Position numbers and translations under genes: made by a program. Shown one piece after another: positions 17,337-26,490 of a DNA stretch of 61,408 nt. The notes under the pieces are model-generated. The model did not search any database, had not been told where the DNA came from, and saw only the letters and a list, made by a program, of their open reading frames with translations. Numbering within the stretch: position 1 is the stretch's first letter; every line of letters begins with the position of its first letter. The DNA lies in assembly GCA_022510725.1 (NCBI GenBank), contig JAFLSW010000011.1, positions 1 to 61,408 on the forward strand, written 5' to 3'. This stretch comes from Lachnospiraceae bacterium (GTDB taxonomy: Bacteria; Bacillota; Clostridia; Lachnospirales; Lachnospiraceae).

Positions 17337-19073
17337 ATGGAGAAACAAAAGAAGGAAAGAAAGTCCCAAAAACAAAAGTCTGCAAAGGCTGTTCATTCCA
17401 TTAAAACTACCATTTGTCTGATTGTGGATGGGGCGGTGATCTTAACAGGTCTTTTGATGTTGTTTATGTATACGCCCAATGTGAAGAATGAGATCGGGAC
17501 ATTAAGTAAACACTATATAGAGGATCTTTCCGAGGCTTTCGGAAGTTCGCTGGATACTGAGATAAAGAGGGCGGACGGCAAGACTACTTCTGTTTTAAAT
17601 ACGGACAGTTTATCTCTGATGTTGGACGGCGTAGGAATGGCGGGGATAGAAAGCAGCTATATTTATGTTGTATCAAAAAGCGGTGCAGTGCTCTATCATC
17701 CCGACGGCAGCAGGATCGGCAAGTCTATTGATAATGATATTGTAAGACAGGTCTGTTACGATCTGGAGAAGGGAAATAAAATAGAGAATGGACTCATTAC
17801 TTATGATTACAATGGTTCCGTCCAATATGCTTCTGTTTATGCCAGTACCTATGGAGAGTTTGTTTTGGTAGTTACTGCGGATCAGAGTGAGCTGTTTCAA
17901 CCCGTTTCCCGTATGAATCGAATGGGTGTGATCGCTATTGTTGTAATCGCGATACTTTTGATGTTTGCAGGTTATATGATGGCTTCTATTATCGTGAAAC
18001 CCATTCAGAAGATGACCGATGAGACCATCCGCATTTCCCATATGGATTTTACGGAAAGCGAGATATTACAAAATCTGAACAAACGCAAGGATGAGATCGG
18101 CAGCATGAGCAAGGGTATTTCCCTTTTGCGCAGAGAGTTAGTGGATGTTGTCATGCGGATAAAGAAACAAAGTGACATTCTCTCCAATGCATCCAATGAT
18201 CTAAACAGCAGTACGGCAGAAACTTCTCAGACTATGACGCAGGTTGAAAATGCCGTAAATGAAATTGCACAGGGTGCAAGTGCGCAGGCAGCAGAAACCC
18301 AGGTGGCTACAGAGAATGTCGTCACGGTAGGAAAGATGGTACAGGAAACCAATCAGGTAGTGGGTGAACTGACACAATATGCTGCCAAGATGAAGGAATC
18401 AGGTCAAAATGCCAATACCATCTTAAAAGAGTTAGAAACTGTAAACAAGCAGACAGAGAAGTACATAGGAGTTATTGCAAAACAAACGGATACCACCAAT
18501 GCTTCTGTTCAAAAGATCAGCCAGGCGGCCACCATGATCACGGAGATTGCGGAAGAGACCAACCTCCTTTCCTTAAATGCCTCTATCGAAGCGGCAAGAG
18601 CGGGAGAACAAGGCAAAGGCTTTGCAGTAGTAGCATCTCAGATCCAGAAGCTGGCAGAGCAGTCCAATCAGTCTGCGCAGCAGATCGGTGACATCATCGA
18701 GGTGTTGATACAGGATTCTGAAAAAGCGGTAGAGATCATGTCTGATCTTAAAGAAAGCATGAAAGTACAGAGTGAGCATGTGGCTCGGACAGAGCAGGCA
18801 TTTGTAGAAATTCAGAATGAGGTGGATAGCTCCATCGAAGGAATGCAGCGGATCTCAGAAAAGACGAAGCAAATGGATGATGCCAGAAGCAAGGTGATCG
18901 ATGTGGTGCAGGAACTGACAGCCATTGCAGAACAAAATGCTGCCAGCACAGAAGAGACTTCAGCTGCTGTGGTACAGGTTTCTGCCATTATAGGTGGCAT
19001 TTCCGAAAAATCCGATGAATTGAAGCGGATCGCGGACGAAATGGACAGCGGAATGAGTGTATTTCGCATATAA
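17337..19073 (+). CDS. Methyl-accepting chemotaxis protein with Cache-type sensor
   Basis: A 578-residue chemoreceptor. A Lys-rich cytoplasmic N-terminus (1-24) is followed by membrane helix 1 at about 25-45. The sensor region at about 46-198 has a Cache-like core ([19 protein letters not shown]). Membrane helix 2 is at about 199-220. A clear HAMP begins [17 protein letters not shown], and the signalling domain has its tip near residue 405 ([20 protein letters not shown]). Its sensor is smaller than that of the receptor at 10493, so it should detect a different ligand. ATG 17337 follows AGGGATCGG. It has its own promoter, and no clear terminator follows. Confidence 0.95.
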   Translation: MEKQKKERKSQKQKSAKAVHSIKTTICLIVDGAVILTGLLMLFMYTPNVKNEIGTLSKHYIEDLSEAFGSSLDTEIKRADGKTTSVLNTDSLSLMLDGVGMAGIESSYIYVVSKSGAVLYHPDGSRIGKSIDNDIVRQVCYDLEKGNKIENGLITYDYNGSVQYASVYASTYGEFVLVVTADQSELFQPVSRMNRMGVIAIVVIAILLMFAGYMMASIIVKPIQKMTDETIRISHMDFTESEILQNLNKRKDEIGSMSKGISLLRRELVDVVMRIKKQSDILSNASNDLNSSTAETSQTMTQVENAVNEIAQGASAQAAETQVATENVVTVGKMVQETNQVVGELTQYAAKMKESGQNANTILKELETVNKQTEKYIGVIAKQTDTTNASVQKISQAATMITEIAEETNLLSLNASIEAARAGEQGKGFAVVASQIQKLAEQSNQSAQQIGDIIEVLIQDSEKAVEIMSDLKESMKVQSEHVARTEQAFVEIQNEVDSSIEGMQRISEKTKQMDDARSKVIDVVQELTAIAEQNAASTEETSAAVVQVSAIIGGISEKSDELKRIADEMDSGMSVFRI

Positions 19074-19183
19074 TGATTGATAGTATTCTTGTTTTTGGAA
19101 AAAATAAACGACATAAATTTCTTTTTTTCATTCCTTATTTATGGTACAATGCTTAGTAGTGTGTGATGAAACGGAGAAGGGTA

Positions 19184-20149
19184 ATGGGCAGGTATGAGGA
19201 GGAAGCGTTACCAAAGAGCCGTCAGGAACGGGTAGAGCGGTTAAAAAAAATTCTTGTAACAATAGTCCTTTTATTGGTTTTTATTCCGATTGTCACCAGT
19301 ATCTGCCTCACATTTGCTTTTGTTATCATGAACCATAGATTAGAAGAGGCAAGGGACAGGCAGTCGGCATTGGAAGAGCAGATCGTCGACTTGCAGTTTC
19401 AACTGTTAGAAAGCAGGCAGAAGCAGGCGGAAGCAGAGTCTGCTCTGGGTCAGGATGATCCTGTGGAGATTGAAACAGTTTCCGAAAGTGAGAACGGTTC
19501 ACAAGATGTGCAGACTGAGGACGGGATCAAAAGGGTGTATCTTACCTTTGATGACGGACCCAGCAGGAATACGGAAGCAATTCTGGATCTACTGGCAGAA
19601 TATGATGTAAAGGCCACCTTCTTTGTGGTAGGAAACACGGATGAAGAAGCAAAGGCCATCTATCGTAGGATCGTCAATGAAGGACATACCATAGGAATTC
19701 ATTCCTATAGCCACAGATACTCGAATATCTATGCCTCCCAGGATGCGTTTTTGGAAGATTTCTATCTGTTATCAGATTATATATATGATGTGACCGGAGT
19801 TAGACCGGATATATGTAGGCTTCCGGGCGGAAGCAGCAATACGGTCAGCAGGATCAGCATGTCTGAGCTGGTCCGAACCCTGGATAGCAGAGGGATTACC
19901 TGCTACGATTGGAATATTTCCGGCGGAGATGCAGACGGACACGGTCTGTCCGCGGGGCAGATCACAAACAATGTATTAAACGGTGTGGATCGATTTCAAA
20001 CTTCCATTGTGCTTTTGCATGATGGAGCGGACAAGTATCAGACAGTAGATGCGTTGGAAAAGATCCTTCAGGAACTGTCCCGGAGAGAAGATTTGGAAAT
20101 GGGACCGATTACGGAAGATACACCGATTATTTTGCATATTAAGTATTAG
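19184..20149 (+). CDS. Membrane-anchored polysaccharide deacetylase (NodB family)
   Basis: A carbohydrate esterase 4 enzyme that removes acetyl groups from cell-wall or surface polysaccharide, acting outside the membrane. The 321-residue protein has one N-terminal membrane helix (about 24-46), a short coiled coil (about 50-85), an acidic linker, then the NodB domain. The metal and catalytic motifs are present: TFDDGP near 120, HSYSH near 172-176, RLPGGSSN near 212, DWNISGGDADG near 243 and IVLLHDG near 275. I chose ATG 19184 because GGAGAAGG lies at 19173-19180; GTG 19163 and ATG 19166 are alternatives. A -10-like TGGTACAAT lies at 19142-19150. The bactofilin gene follows 19 bases later and is probably cotranscribed. 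Confidence 0.92.
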   Translation: MGRYEEEALPKSRQERVERLKKILVTIVLLLVFIPIVTSICLTFAFVIMNHRLEEARDRQSALEEQIVDLQFQLLESRQKQAEAESALGQDDPVEIETVSESENGSQDVQTEDGIKRVYLTFDDGPSRNTEAILDLLAEYDVKATFFVVGNTDEEAKAIYRRIVNEGHTIGIHSYSHRYSNIYASQDAFLEDFYLLSDYIYDVTGVRPDICRLPGGSSNTVSRISMSELVRTLDSRGITCYDWNISGGDADGHGLSAGQITNNVLNGVDRFQTSIVLLHDGADKYQTVDALEKILQELSRREDLEMGPITEDTPIILHIKY

Positions 20150-20168
20150 AGAAATGGAGGAAATACCG

Positions 20169-21164
20169 ATGGGATTTTTTCAGGATTTAAAAGAAGATCT
20201 TTCCATGGCAGTAGATGAGCTGATGAGCGATATGGATGACGATCTGGAAAGCCCGGAAGAAGAGTTATTGGAGGTAAAATCAGAGCAGTCAACAGCGGCA
20301 GTGGAAGTAAATGAAGATTTATTCCGTGCGGCGGTAGAGCGGCTGGATGAAAATGTGGATTTGTTTCAGGAGCAGCCGGAGGAATCAAAAGCGCCTGTCA
20401 AAGAACCGGTTGTTGCAGAAACACCTGCAGCTGAGCCGATCGTAGAGGAGCCGATCCCGGAACCTGTTGTAGAGCCCCCGATCATAGAAGAGTCGATTCC
20501 GGAGCCTGTTGCAGATGAACCGGTCATAGAGGAAAGGATACCGGTACAGGAAGAAATCATAAAAGAGAAAGAGGAAGTAAGCATGCAGGACGAGTTGATA
20601 AAAGAGGTTGTAGAAGCAGTAGAAACCACAACAGTAGAAACAGAATTAGAAAAAGAGGTAAGTAAAGCGATGGCACAACAAATGGATATGGAATTAACAG
20701 GTGAAGCGTTAGACGAAACAGCAGTTATTACACAGGGTATGAATATTAAGGGCGACATTGCCAGCAGGGGTTCTTTAGAAATCCTGGGTAATGTAAAAGG
20801 AAATGTGGAAGTGTTAGGAAAGTTAAGTATTACCGGAGCATTGGACGGCAATTCCAATGCGTCAGAGATTTTTGCTGACTCCGCCCATATTACAGGAGAT
20901 ATTCATGCAAAGGGCAGCGCAAAGGTGGGACAGAGCTCTGTTATCATCGGTAATCTTTATGCTACCAGCGCAGTGATCGCAGGTGCCATCAAAGGTGATA
21001 TTGATGTGCAGGGCCCGGTAGTATTGGATACCTCTGCCATTGTAATGGGCAATATCAAGTCCAAATCCGTTCAGATCAATAACGGTGCGGTTATTGAAGG
21101 TATGTGCTCACAATGTTATGCAGAAGTAAATCCTTCCTCTTTCTTCCAGGATATCAGCAAATAA
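20169..21164 (+). CDS. Bactofilin-family polymer-forming protein
   Basis: A 331-residue protein whose C-terminal part (about 190-310) is a bactofilin beta-helix of short repeated turns, such as GMNIKGDIASRGSLEILGNV followed by KGNVEVLGKLSITG. Bactofilins polymerise without nucleotide and act as membrane-associated scaffolds for envelope enzymes. The N-terminal 170 residues are acidic and low-complexity, with Glu-Pro/Ile repeats at about 75-130. I chose ATG 20169 after ATGGAGGAAATACC; the longer in-frame extension overlaps the deacetylase and looks non-coding. It sits directly after a polysaccharide deacetylase, suggesting a scaffold for wall modification. The last gene before pyrH, it may be cotranscribed with it (19-base gap). 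Confidence 0.88.
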   Translation: MGFFQDLKEDLSMAVDELMSDMDDDLESPEEELLEVKSEQSTAAVEVNEDLFRAAVERLDENVDLFQEQPEESKAPVKEPVVAETPAAEPIVEEPIPEPVVEPPIIEESIPEPVADEPVIEERIPVQEEIIKEKEEVSMQDELIKEVVEAVETTTVETELEKEVSKAMAQQMDMELTGEALDETAVITQGMNIKGDIASRGSLEILGNVKGNVEVLGKLSITGALDGNSNASEIFADSAHITGDIHAKGSAKVGQSSVIIGNLYATSAVIAGAIKGDIDVQGPVVLDTSAIVMGNIKSKSVQINNGAVIEGMCSQCYAEVNPSSFFQDISK

Positions 21165-21183
21165 CAGCCGGAGGAAGCGGAAT

Positions 21184-21879
21184 ATGAAAAGGATCATGTT
21201 GAAATTAAGCGGAGAGGCTTTGGCCGGAGAAAAGCATACCGGTTTTGACGAAGCAACGGTAAAGGGTGTTGCCCTGCAGGTGAAAAAACTTGTAGAGGAA
21301 GGTACCCAAGTAGGCATTGTCATTGGCGGCGGAAATTTCTGGCGGGGACGGACCAGTGAAAATATCGATCGGACCAAGGCGGATCAGATCGGCATGCTGG
21401 CTACGATCATGAACTGTATTTATGTTTCGGAGATATTCCGTTCTGTAGGTATGAAAACAGCTATTCTGACTCCTTTTGAATGTGGTTCTTTTACCAAGCT
21501 TTTTTCCAAGGACAGAGCAAATAAATATTTTGGAAAGGGAATGGTAGTATTTTTTGCCGGCGGTACAGGACATCCTTATTTTTCTACGGATACAGGCGTG
21601 GTGCTGCGGGCAATAGAGGTGGAAGCGGAAGTGATCCTGCTTGCCAAAGCAGTAGACGGGGTCTATGATGACGATCCTAAGAAAAATCCCGCAGCTTGTA
21701 AATATGACGCAATTTCCATCGATGAAGTGATACAGAAAAATCTACAGGTTGTGGATATGACAGCATCTATTCTGGCAAGAGATAATAAAATGCCTATGTG
21801 GGTGTTTGGATTAAATGGGGAAAACAGTATTGTCAATGCAGTTTTAGGGAATTTTAGCGGAACGAAAGTAACGGTTTAA
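21184..21879 (+). CDS. pyrH: Uridylate kinase
   Basis: Phosphorylates UMP to UDP in pyrimidine nucleotide synthesis. The 231-residue protein belongs to the amino acid kinase fold. It shows MLKLSGEALAGEK at the N-terminus, the phosphate-binding VIGGGNFWRG, TKADQIGMLATIMN, and the C-terminal DGVYDDDPKKNP and VDMTASILARDNKMP segments. Length is normal. The ribosome site is GGAGGAAGCGGAAT. Next to frr in the usual pyrH-frr order, 18 bases apart. Confidence 0.98.
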   Translation: MKRIMLKLSGEALAGEKHTGFDEATVKGVALQVKKLVEEGTQVGIVIGGGNFWRGRTSENIDRTKADQIGMLATIMNCIYVSEIFRSVGMKTAILTPFECGSFTKLFSKDRANKYFGKGMVVFFAGGTGHPYFSTDTGVVLRAIEVEAEVILLAKAVDGVYDDDPKKNPAACKYDAISIDEVIQKNLQVVDMTASILARDNKMPMWVFGLNGENSIVNAVLGNFSGTKVTV

Positions 21880-21897
21880 AATAGGAGGATGTTCCAA

Positions 21898-22449
21898 ATG
21901 GACGAGAGACTAAAAGTATATGATGAAAAAATGAAGAAGGCAGTCGATTTCCTGACTACGGATTTTTCTTCCATCAGGGCAGGAAGGGCCAATCCCCATG
22001 TGCTTGATAAGATCAAGGTGGACTATTACGGTACCCCCACACCCTTACAGAGCGTAGGAAACATCAGCGTGCCGGAACCGAGAATGATCCAGATCGCTCC
22101 ATGGGAAAAGTCTTTGATCAAAGAAATTGAAAAAGCGATCTTGACATCGGATGTGGGTATCACTCCTACCAGTGACGGAACGGTGATCCGTCTGGTTTTC
22201 CCGGAACTGACAGAGGAACGCAGGAAAGAGCTGGTTAAAGATATTAAGAAAAAAGGCGAGGACAATAAAGTCGTGATCCGCAATGCTCGTAGAGACGGCA
22301 ATGATGCCTTTAAGAAGCTGGGTAAAGGAGAAATGTCCGAGGATGAAGTGAAACAGCTTACCGATGAACTCCAGAAACTGACGGATAAATACATCAAAGA
22401 AGTGGATAAGATGGTTGAGGATAAATCCAAGGAAGTCTTAACTGTCTGA
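21898..22449 (+). CDS. frr: Ribosome recycling factor
   Basis: Splits post-termination ribosomes together with EF-G. The 183-residue product is standard length. It has the conserved segments FSSIRAGRANPHVLDKIKVD and YYGTPTPLQSVGNISVPEPR, then RRKELVKDIKKKGEDNKV and the long helical C-terminus. I chose ATG 21898 because GGAGG at 21884-21888 is correctly spaced for it; the in-frame ATG at 21889 touches that site. It lies between pyrH and uppS and is followed by an intra-operon terminator-like hairpin. Confidence 0.98.
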   Translation: MDERLKVYDEKMKKAVDFLTTDFSSIRAGRANPHVLDKIKVDYYGTPTPLQSVGNISVPEPRMIQIAPWEKSLIKEIEKAILTSDVGITPTSDGTVIRLVFPELTEERRKELVKDIKKKGEDNKVVIRNARRDGNDAFKKLGKGEMSEDEVKQLTDELQKLTDKYIKEVDKMVEDKSKEVLTV

Positions 22450-22466
22450 TAGGGAAAAGAAAAATG

Positions 22467-22497
22467 AGGGAGCAGACAAAAAGCTGTTCCCTTTTTG
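22467..22497 (+). terminator. Terminator or attenuator between frr and uppS
   Basis: GGGAGCAG (22468-22475) pairs with CTGTTCCC (22484-22491), including one G-T pair, around an A-rich loop and followed by TTTTT. No new promoter is evident before uppS, so it probably lowers rather than stops downstream transcription. Confidence 0.7.
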
Positions 22498-22515
22498 TGC
22501 GGGAGGAAAATTGTG

Positions 22516-23232
22516 ATGAATGTGCCCAGACATGTGGCGATCATTTTGGACGGTAACGGCAGATGGGCGAAAAGCAAAGGAATGCCCCGTAATTATGGGC
22601 ATGCCCAGGGCAGCAAAAATGTAGAGGTCATCTGTGAAGAAGCCTATAAAATGGGCATCCAGTATTTGACGGTATATGCATTTTCCACAGAAAACTGGAA
22701 CCGTCCCAAATCGGAAGTGGATGCGCTGATGAAACTGCTTCGGGATTATATGAAGACATGTTTAAAAACGGCGGAAAAGAATCGGATGTGTGTCCGTGTT
22801 ATCGGTGATAAGACCGGTTTGGATGAAGATATCAGAAATAGAATAGAGGAATTGGAACAGGCAACGCTTCATAATGATGGGCTGCACTTTCAGATTGCCT
22901 TAAATTACGGCAGCAGGGATGAAATCTTAAGGGCAGTGAGAGCCATGGTAAAAGACGGTGCAGATGGAAAACTGACTCCGGAGCAGATCACAGAGGATGT
23001 GTTTTCCGGTTACCTGGACACCAACGGGATTCCGGAACCGGATCTGTTGATCCGCACCAGCGGAGAGGAGCGGATATCCAATTTCCTTTTATGGCAGCTT
23101 GCTTATACAGAATTTTATTTTACGGATGTGCCATGGCCCGCTTTTAATAAGGCGGAGCTTATGAAGGCGGTTGAGGCATATAATCTAAGAGATCGCCGAT
23201 ATGGCAAGATAAAGGAGGATGCAGATGTTTAA
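22516..23232 (+). CDS. uppS: Undecaprenyl diphosphate synthase
   Basis: Cis-prenyltransferase making the C55 lipid carrier for cell-wall synthesis from FPP and IPP. The 238-residue protein has the catalytic Asp at residue 12 in AIILDGNGRWAK. It also has the conserved YAFSTENWNRP and the C-terminal IRTSGEERISNFLLWQLAYT, which binds substrate and Mg. I chose ATG 22516 after GGGAGG at 22501-22506. It overlaps cdsA by 8 bases, so translation is coupled. It works with dxr, rseP's neighbours and ispG in the same region to supply isoprenoid for the wall. Confidence 0.98.
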   Translation: MNVPRHVAIILDGNGRWAKSKGMPRNYGHAQGSKNVEVICEEAYKMGIQYLTVYAFSTENWNRPKSEVDALMKLLRDYMKTCLKTAEKNRMCVRVIGDKTGLDEDIRNRIEELEQATLHNDGLHFQIALNYGSRDEILRAVRAMVKDGADGKLTPEQITEDVFSGYLDTNGIPEPDLLIRTSGEERISNFLLWQLAYTEFYFTDVPWPAFNKAELMKAVEAYNLRDRRYGKIKEDADV

Positions 23233-24043
23233 GACCAGAGCGATCAGTTCGATTTTGTTGGTGATCGTCATTGCGGCCGTATTGATATTGGGCGGTCCTA
23301 TTTTGTATGTATTTACCCTTTTGATCGCCATGAAGGCTTTCTTTGAGCTGACCAGAGTCATGAAGGTGCGGGGAGATCAGGAAAAGGTCTGTCTGGTGGA
23401 GATTTTTGGCGCCCTTGGGGTTCTTGGCTATTATGCCGTTGTTTTCTTTGCCAATACCTTAGTTTATTTGATGCTGAGTCTGACCTTGGCTATTGTGGCC
23501 ATTTTATTTGTATATGTTTTTTCATTTCCCAAATATCATGCACATCAGATCATGGCAGGCATTTTTTCTTTTATCTATGCCCCTATTATGCTTTCTTATC
23601 TTTACTTGACGAGAAACCTGGAAAACGGGATCTATATTGTCTGGCTGATCTTTATCAGCTCCTGGATCTGCGACACCAGCGCATATCTGGTGGGAATGGC
23701 AATCGGAAAGCATAAGCTGGCGCCCATACTCAGTCCGAAAAAATCCGTTGAAGGTGCAGTGGGAGGCGTTGTGGGCTCGGCTTTGGTAGGATTTTTATAT
23801 GGTCTTGTACTAGAAAAGATCGGTTTACATAACAATAACACCCTATGGGTATTTCCTTTGATCTCTGCAATCGGAGCAGTGCTCAGCCAGATCGGAGATC
23901 TGACCGCCTCCGGCATTAAGCGAAACTTTGATATGAAAGATTATGGAAAAATCATACCCGGCCACGGCGGGATCATGGACCGATTTGACAGCGTTGTTTT
24001 TACGGCTCCCATGATCTATTATCTGGCAGTGCTTTTGCTTTAA
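23225..24043 (+). CDS. cdsA: Phosphatidate cytidylyltransferase
   Basis: Integral membrane enzyme that makes CDP-diacylglycerol from phosphatidic acid and CTP for phospholipid synthesis. The 272-residue protein has about eight membrane helices and ends with the family signature: SQIGDLTASGIKRNFDMKD followed by KIIPGHGGIMDRFDS. I chose ATG 23225 because GGAGG at 23214-23218 is spaced for it; the ATG at 23219 is too close. It overlaps the end of uppS. A short hairpin separates it from dxr. Confidence 0.97.
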   Translation: MFKTRAISSILLVIVIAAVLILGGPILYVFTLLIAMKAFFELTRVMKVRGDQEKVCLVEIFGALGVLGYYAVVFFANTLVYLMLSLTLAIVAILFVYVFSFPKYHAHQIMAGIFSFIYAPIMLSYLYLTRNLENGIYIVWLIFISSWICDTSAYLVGMAIGKHKLAPILSPKKSVEGAVGGVVGSALVGFLYGLVLEKIGLHNNNTLWVFPLISAIGAVLSQIGDLTASGIKRNFDMKDYGKIIPGHGGIMDRFDSVVFTAPMIYYLAVLLL

Positions 24044-24048
24044 GAGGG

Positions 24049-24066
24049 CATGATCCACAGATCATG
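24049..24066 (+). other. Short perfect hairpin between cdsA and dxr
   Basis: CATGATC (24049-24055), a four-base loop CACA and GATCATG (24060-24066). There is no T run, so it is not an intrinsic terminator. It may be an RNA-processing or stability element within the operon. Confidence 0.4.
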
Positions 24067-24094
24067 AGGACAGAAAAGAGAAACGGAGTAAGAT

Positions 24095-25240
24095 ATGAAA
24101 AATCTGATCATATTGGGTTCTACAGGATCCATCGGAACCCAGGTATTGGAAATTGTGGATGCCTATCCTGAAAAACTTTCTGTTACTGCTTTGGCGGCAG
24201 GAAGCAATGTGAACATGTTGGAAGAGCAGATACGCAAATATCATCCTGCTTATGCAGTCCTTTATGATGAGAAGGCGGCAGAGGATCTAAAAGTGCGGGT
24301 GAAGGACCTGCCGGTAAAAGTGTTGGGCGGTATGGACGGTCTTTTGCAGGCAGCAGCTTTAAAGGAAGGGGATGTGGTCCTGACTGCAGTAGTGGGAATG
24401 ATCGGCATCCGTCCTACCATAGAAGCCATCAAAGCAGGAAAAGACATTGCGTTGGCAAATAAAGAAACCCTTGTAACAGCGGGGCATTTGATCATGCCGA
24501 TGATAAAGGAATACGGTGTCTCTCTTCTTCCGGTGGACAGCGAGCACAGCGCCATATTCCAGTCTTTAAACGGAGAACCGAAAAAAAGAATGAAAAAGAT
24601 CCTGCTGACCGCTTCCGGCGGTCCTTTCCGGGGAATGAAAAGGCAGGAATTAGCGGATAAAACCGCAAAGGAAGCTTTGCAGCATCCTAACTGGTCTATG
24701 GGAAAAAAGATCACCATTGATTCCGCAACCATGGTCAATAAGGGATTAGAGGTAATGGAAGCGGGATGGCTTTTTGATGCAAAGCCGGAGCAGATTCAGG
24801 TTGTAGTACATCCCCAAAGCATCATACATTCTATGGTAGAGTATGAGGATGGAGCTGTTATGGCGCAGCTTGGATTGCCGGATATGAAACTGCCGATCCA
24901 GTACGCTTTGTTTTATCCTGACAGGCTGCCTATGAATATGCCCGGTATAGATTTCTTCCGCCTTGGGCAGATTACTTTTGAAGAGCCCGATCTGGAAACC
25001 TTTAAGGGATTGCAATTGGCCTATGAGGCATTTCGTGCAGGAGGCAGCATGCCTACTGTGTTCAATGCGGCGAATGAAAAAGCGGTAAGCCTGTTTTTGC
25101 AGGAAAAGTTGACTTTTTTGGAAATAGCAGAGCTGATCGGCGAAGCCATGGAAAAGCATAAGCTGATTCCGTCACCGACTCTTTCGCAGATTTTGGAAAC
25201 GGAAGCATGGTGCTATGAATTGATCGAGAGCAGGTGTTAG
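24095..25240 (+). CDS. dxr: 1-deoxy-D-xylulose 5-phosphate reductoisomerase
   Basis: Second enzyme of the MEP pathway, converting DXP to MEP with NADPH. The 381-residue protein has the NADPH-binding ILGSTGSIGTQVLEIVD at the N-terminus, then ALANKETLVTAGHLIMP, the metal/substrate motif LPVDSEHSAIFQ and the conserved MVNKGLEVMEAGWLFD. A C-terminal helical domain contains VFNAANEKAVSLFL. The ribosome site GGAG precedes ATG 24095. Its stop is one base before the rseP start codon, so the two are coupled. ispG, the later MEP gene, is about 3 kb downstream. Confidence 0.98.
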   Translation: MKNLIILGSTGSIGTQVLEIVDAYPEKLSVTALAAGSNVNMLEEQIRKYHPAYAVLYDEKAAEDLKVRVKDLPVKVLGGMDGLLQAAALKEGDVVLTAVVGMIGIRPTIEAIKAGKDIALANKETLVTAGHLIMPMIKEYGVSLLPVDSEHSAIFQSLNGEPKKRMKKILLTASGGPFRGMKRQELADKTAKEALQHPNWSMGKKITIDSATMVNKGLEVMEAGWLFDAKPEQIQVVVHPQSIIHSMVEYEDGAVMAQLGLPDMKLPIQYALFYPDRLPMNMPGIDFFRLGQITFEEPDLETFKGLQLAYEAFRAGGSMPTVFNAANEKAVSLFLQEKLTFLEIAELIGEAMEKHKLIPSPTLSQILETEAWCYELIESRC

Positions 25241-25241
25241 T

Positions 25242-26345
25242 TTGGGAATTATTTTGTTTATTATCATATTCTGTGTGGTAGTGGTCGCCCATGAGTTTGG
25301 TCATTTTATTGTGGCCAAGGCAAACGGGATCCATGTAGTGGAATTTTCCGTAGGAATGGGTCCCACTCTTTTCCATGTGGAAAAAGGTGGCACCAGATAT
25401 GCCATCAGGCTTCTGCCTATCGGCGGCGCTTGTATGTTCGAAGGAGAAGATGGGCTGTTGGATCAGCAGGGAGAAGGAGAGGAAGAAACCGGGAAGCCGG
25501 AAAGGGAAGATCCTGTTGACACATTGGGAAAGTCCGGTGCTTTTCCGGATGCACCTGTATGGGCGCGGATTGCTACGGTAGTAGCAGGACCGTTGTTTAA
25601 TTTTATTCTGGCCTTTCTGTTTTCGGCCATTATCGTAGGAAGCATCGGCACGGACCTGCCAAAGATCGGTCAGGTAGGAGAAGGAACGGCTGCAGAGGAA
25701 GCGGGCCTTATGGCAGGGGATACCATTGTTGCGTTAAACGGCAGAAAGGTCAATCTCTTTCGGGAGATTTCTTTGGAAGCCATGTTGAACGAGGGAGAAG
25801 CGGTTCATGTAGTATACCAAAGAAACGGAGAGCGTTTTTCTACTGTTCTGATTCCCAAATATTCTGAGGCGGATAACAGATATTATTTTGGTATTGCAGC
25901 TAGTCCCGGTTATACCAAATTCGGACCGATAGGTGTGCTGCAGTATAGCGCTTATGAAGTACGATATTGGATCAATACCACGATCAGAAGCCTGGGTATG
26001 CTCTTTACCGGGAAAGCCGGTGTAAAAGATATGGCAGGACCGGTGGGCATGGCGGATGCGGTTGATACCATTTATACCGAGTCCAAACAGGATGGAGCCT
26101 ATTATGTGTGGCTGAATATGTTGAACTTTGCCATACTATTAAGCGCCAACTTAGGTGTCCTCAATTTGATTCCATTTCCGGCATTAGATGGCGGCAGACT
26201 ATTGTTTTTGATCGTAGAAGCCATTCGCAGAAAGCCGGTTCCGCCGGAGAAGGAAGGAATCTTCCATTTTGTCGGATTTGCACTCTTGATGCTATTGATG
26301 GTTGTTGTGTTATATAATGATATTACAAGGCTGTTTGCCCGTTAG
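25242..26345 (+). CDS. rseP: RseP-type site-2 zinc metalloprotease
   Basis: Intramembrane protease that cleaves membrane-bound regulators such as anti-sigma factors. The 367-residue protein starts at TTG with MGIILFIIIF, carries the zinc site HEFGH (about 17-21) in the first membrane helix, a PDZ domain (about 135-200) with GLMAGDTIVALNGRKV, and the third zinc ligand region NLIPFPALDGGRLLF near the C-terminus. Four membrane segments fit the family. An insert rich in Glu and Pro at about 70-90 lies before the second helix. TTG is the best start because it gives the canonical N-terminus directly after the dxr stop. It follows dxr as in many Firmicutes. Confidence 0.96.
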   Translation: MGIILFIIIFCVVVVAHEFGHFIVAKANGIHVVEFSVGMGPTLFHVEKGGTRYAIRLLPIGGACMFEGEDGLLDQQGEGEEETGKPEREDPVDTLGKSGAFPDAPVWARIATVVAGPLFNFILAFLFSAIIVGSIGTDLPKIGQVGEGTAAEEAGLMAGDTIVALNGRKVNLFREISLEAMLNEGEAVHVVYQRNGERFSTVLIPKYSEADNRYYFGIAASPGYTKFGPIGVLQYSAYEVRYWINTTIRSLGMLFTGKAGVKDMAGPVGMADAVDTIYTESKQDGAYYVWLNMLNFAILLSANLGVLNLIPFPALDGGRLLFLIVEAIRRKPVPPEKEGIFHFVGFALLMLLMVVVLYNDITRLFAR

Positions 26346-26490
26346 GGCAGGCAGCTTTGCTTTTTTGTGCAATTTGCCATCTTGCCATAAGGCGGGCTAT
26401 GGACTAAACTCTTATTACAAGATCGGGTACATTCTGTACCGTTTATCGGCAGTGGTCGATAACTATTTTTCCAGGAAAGGACAATTTTAT

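Noticed and set aside
26302-26490. N-terminal extension of the PP2C phosphatase
   Set aside because: It overlaps the end of rseP, has no conserved PP2C sequence and no ribosome site, while ATG 26491 has AGGAAAGGA upstream.
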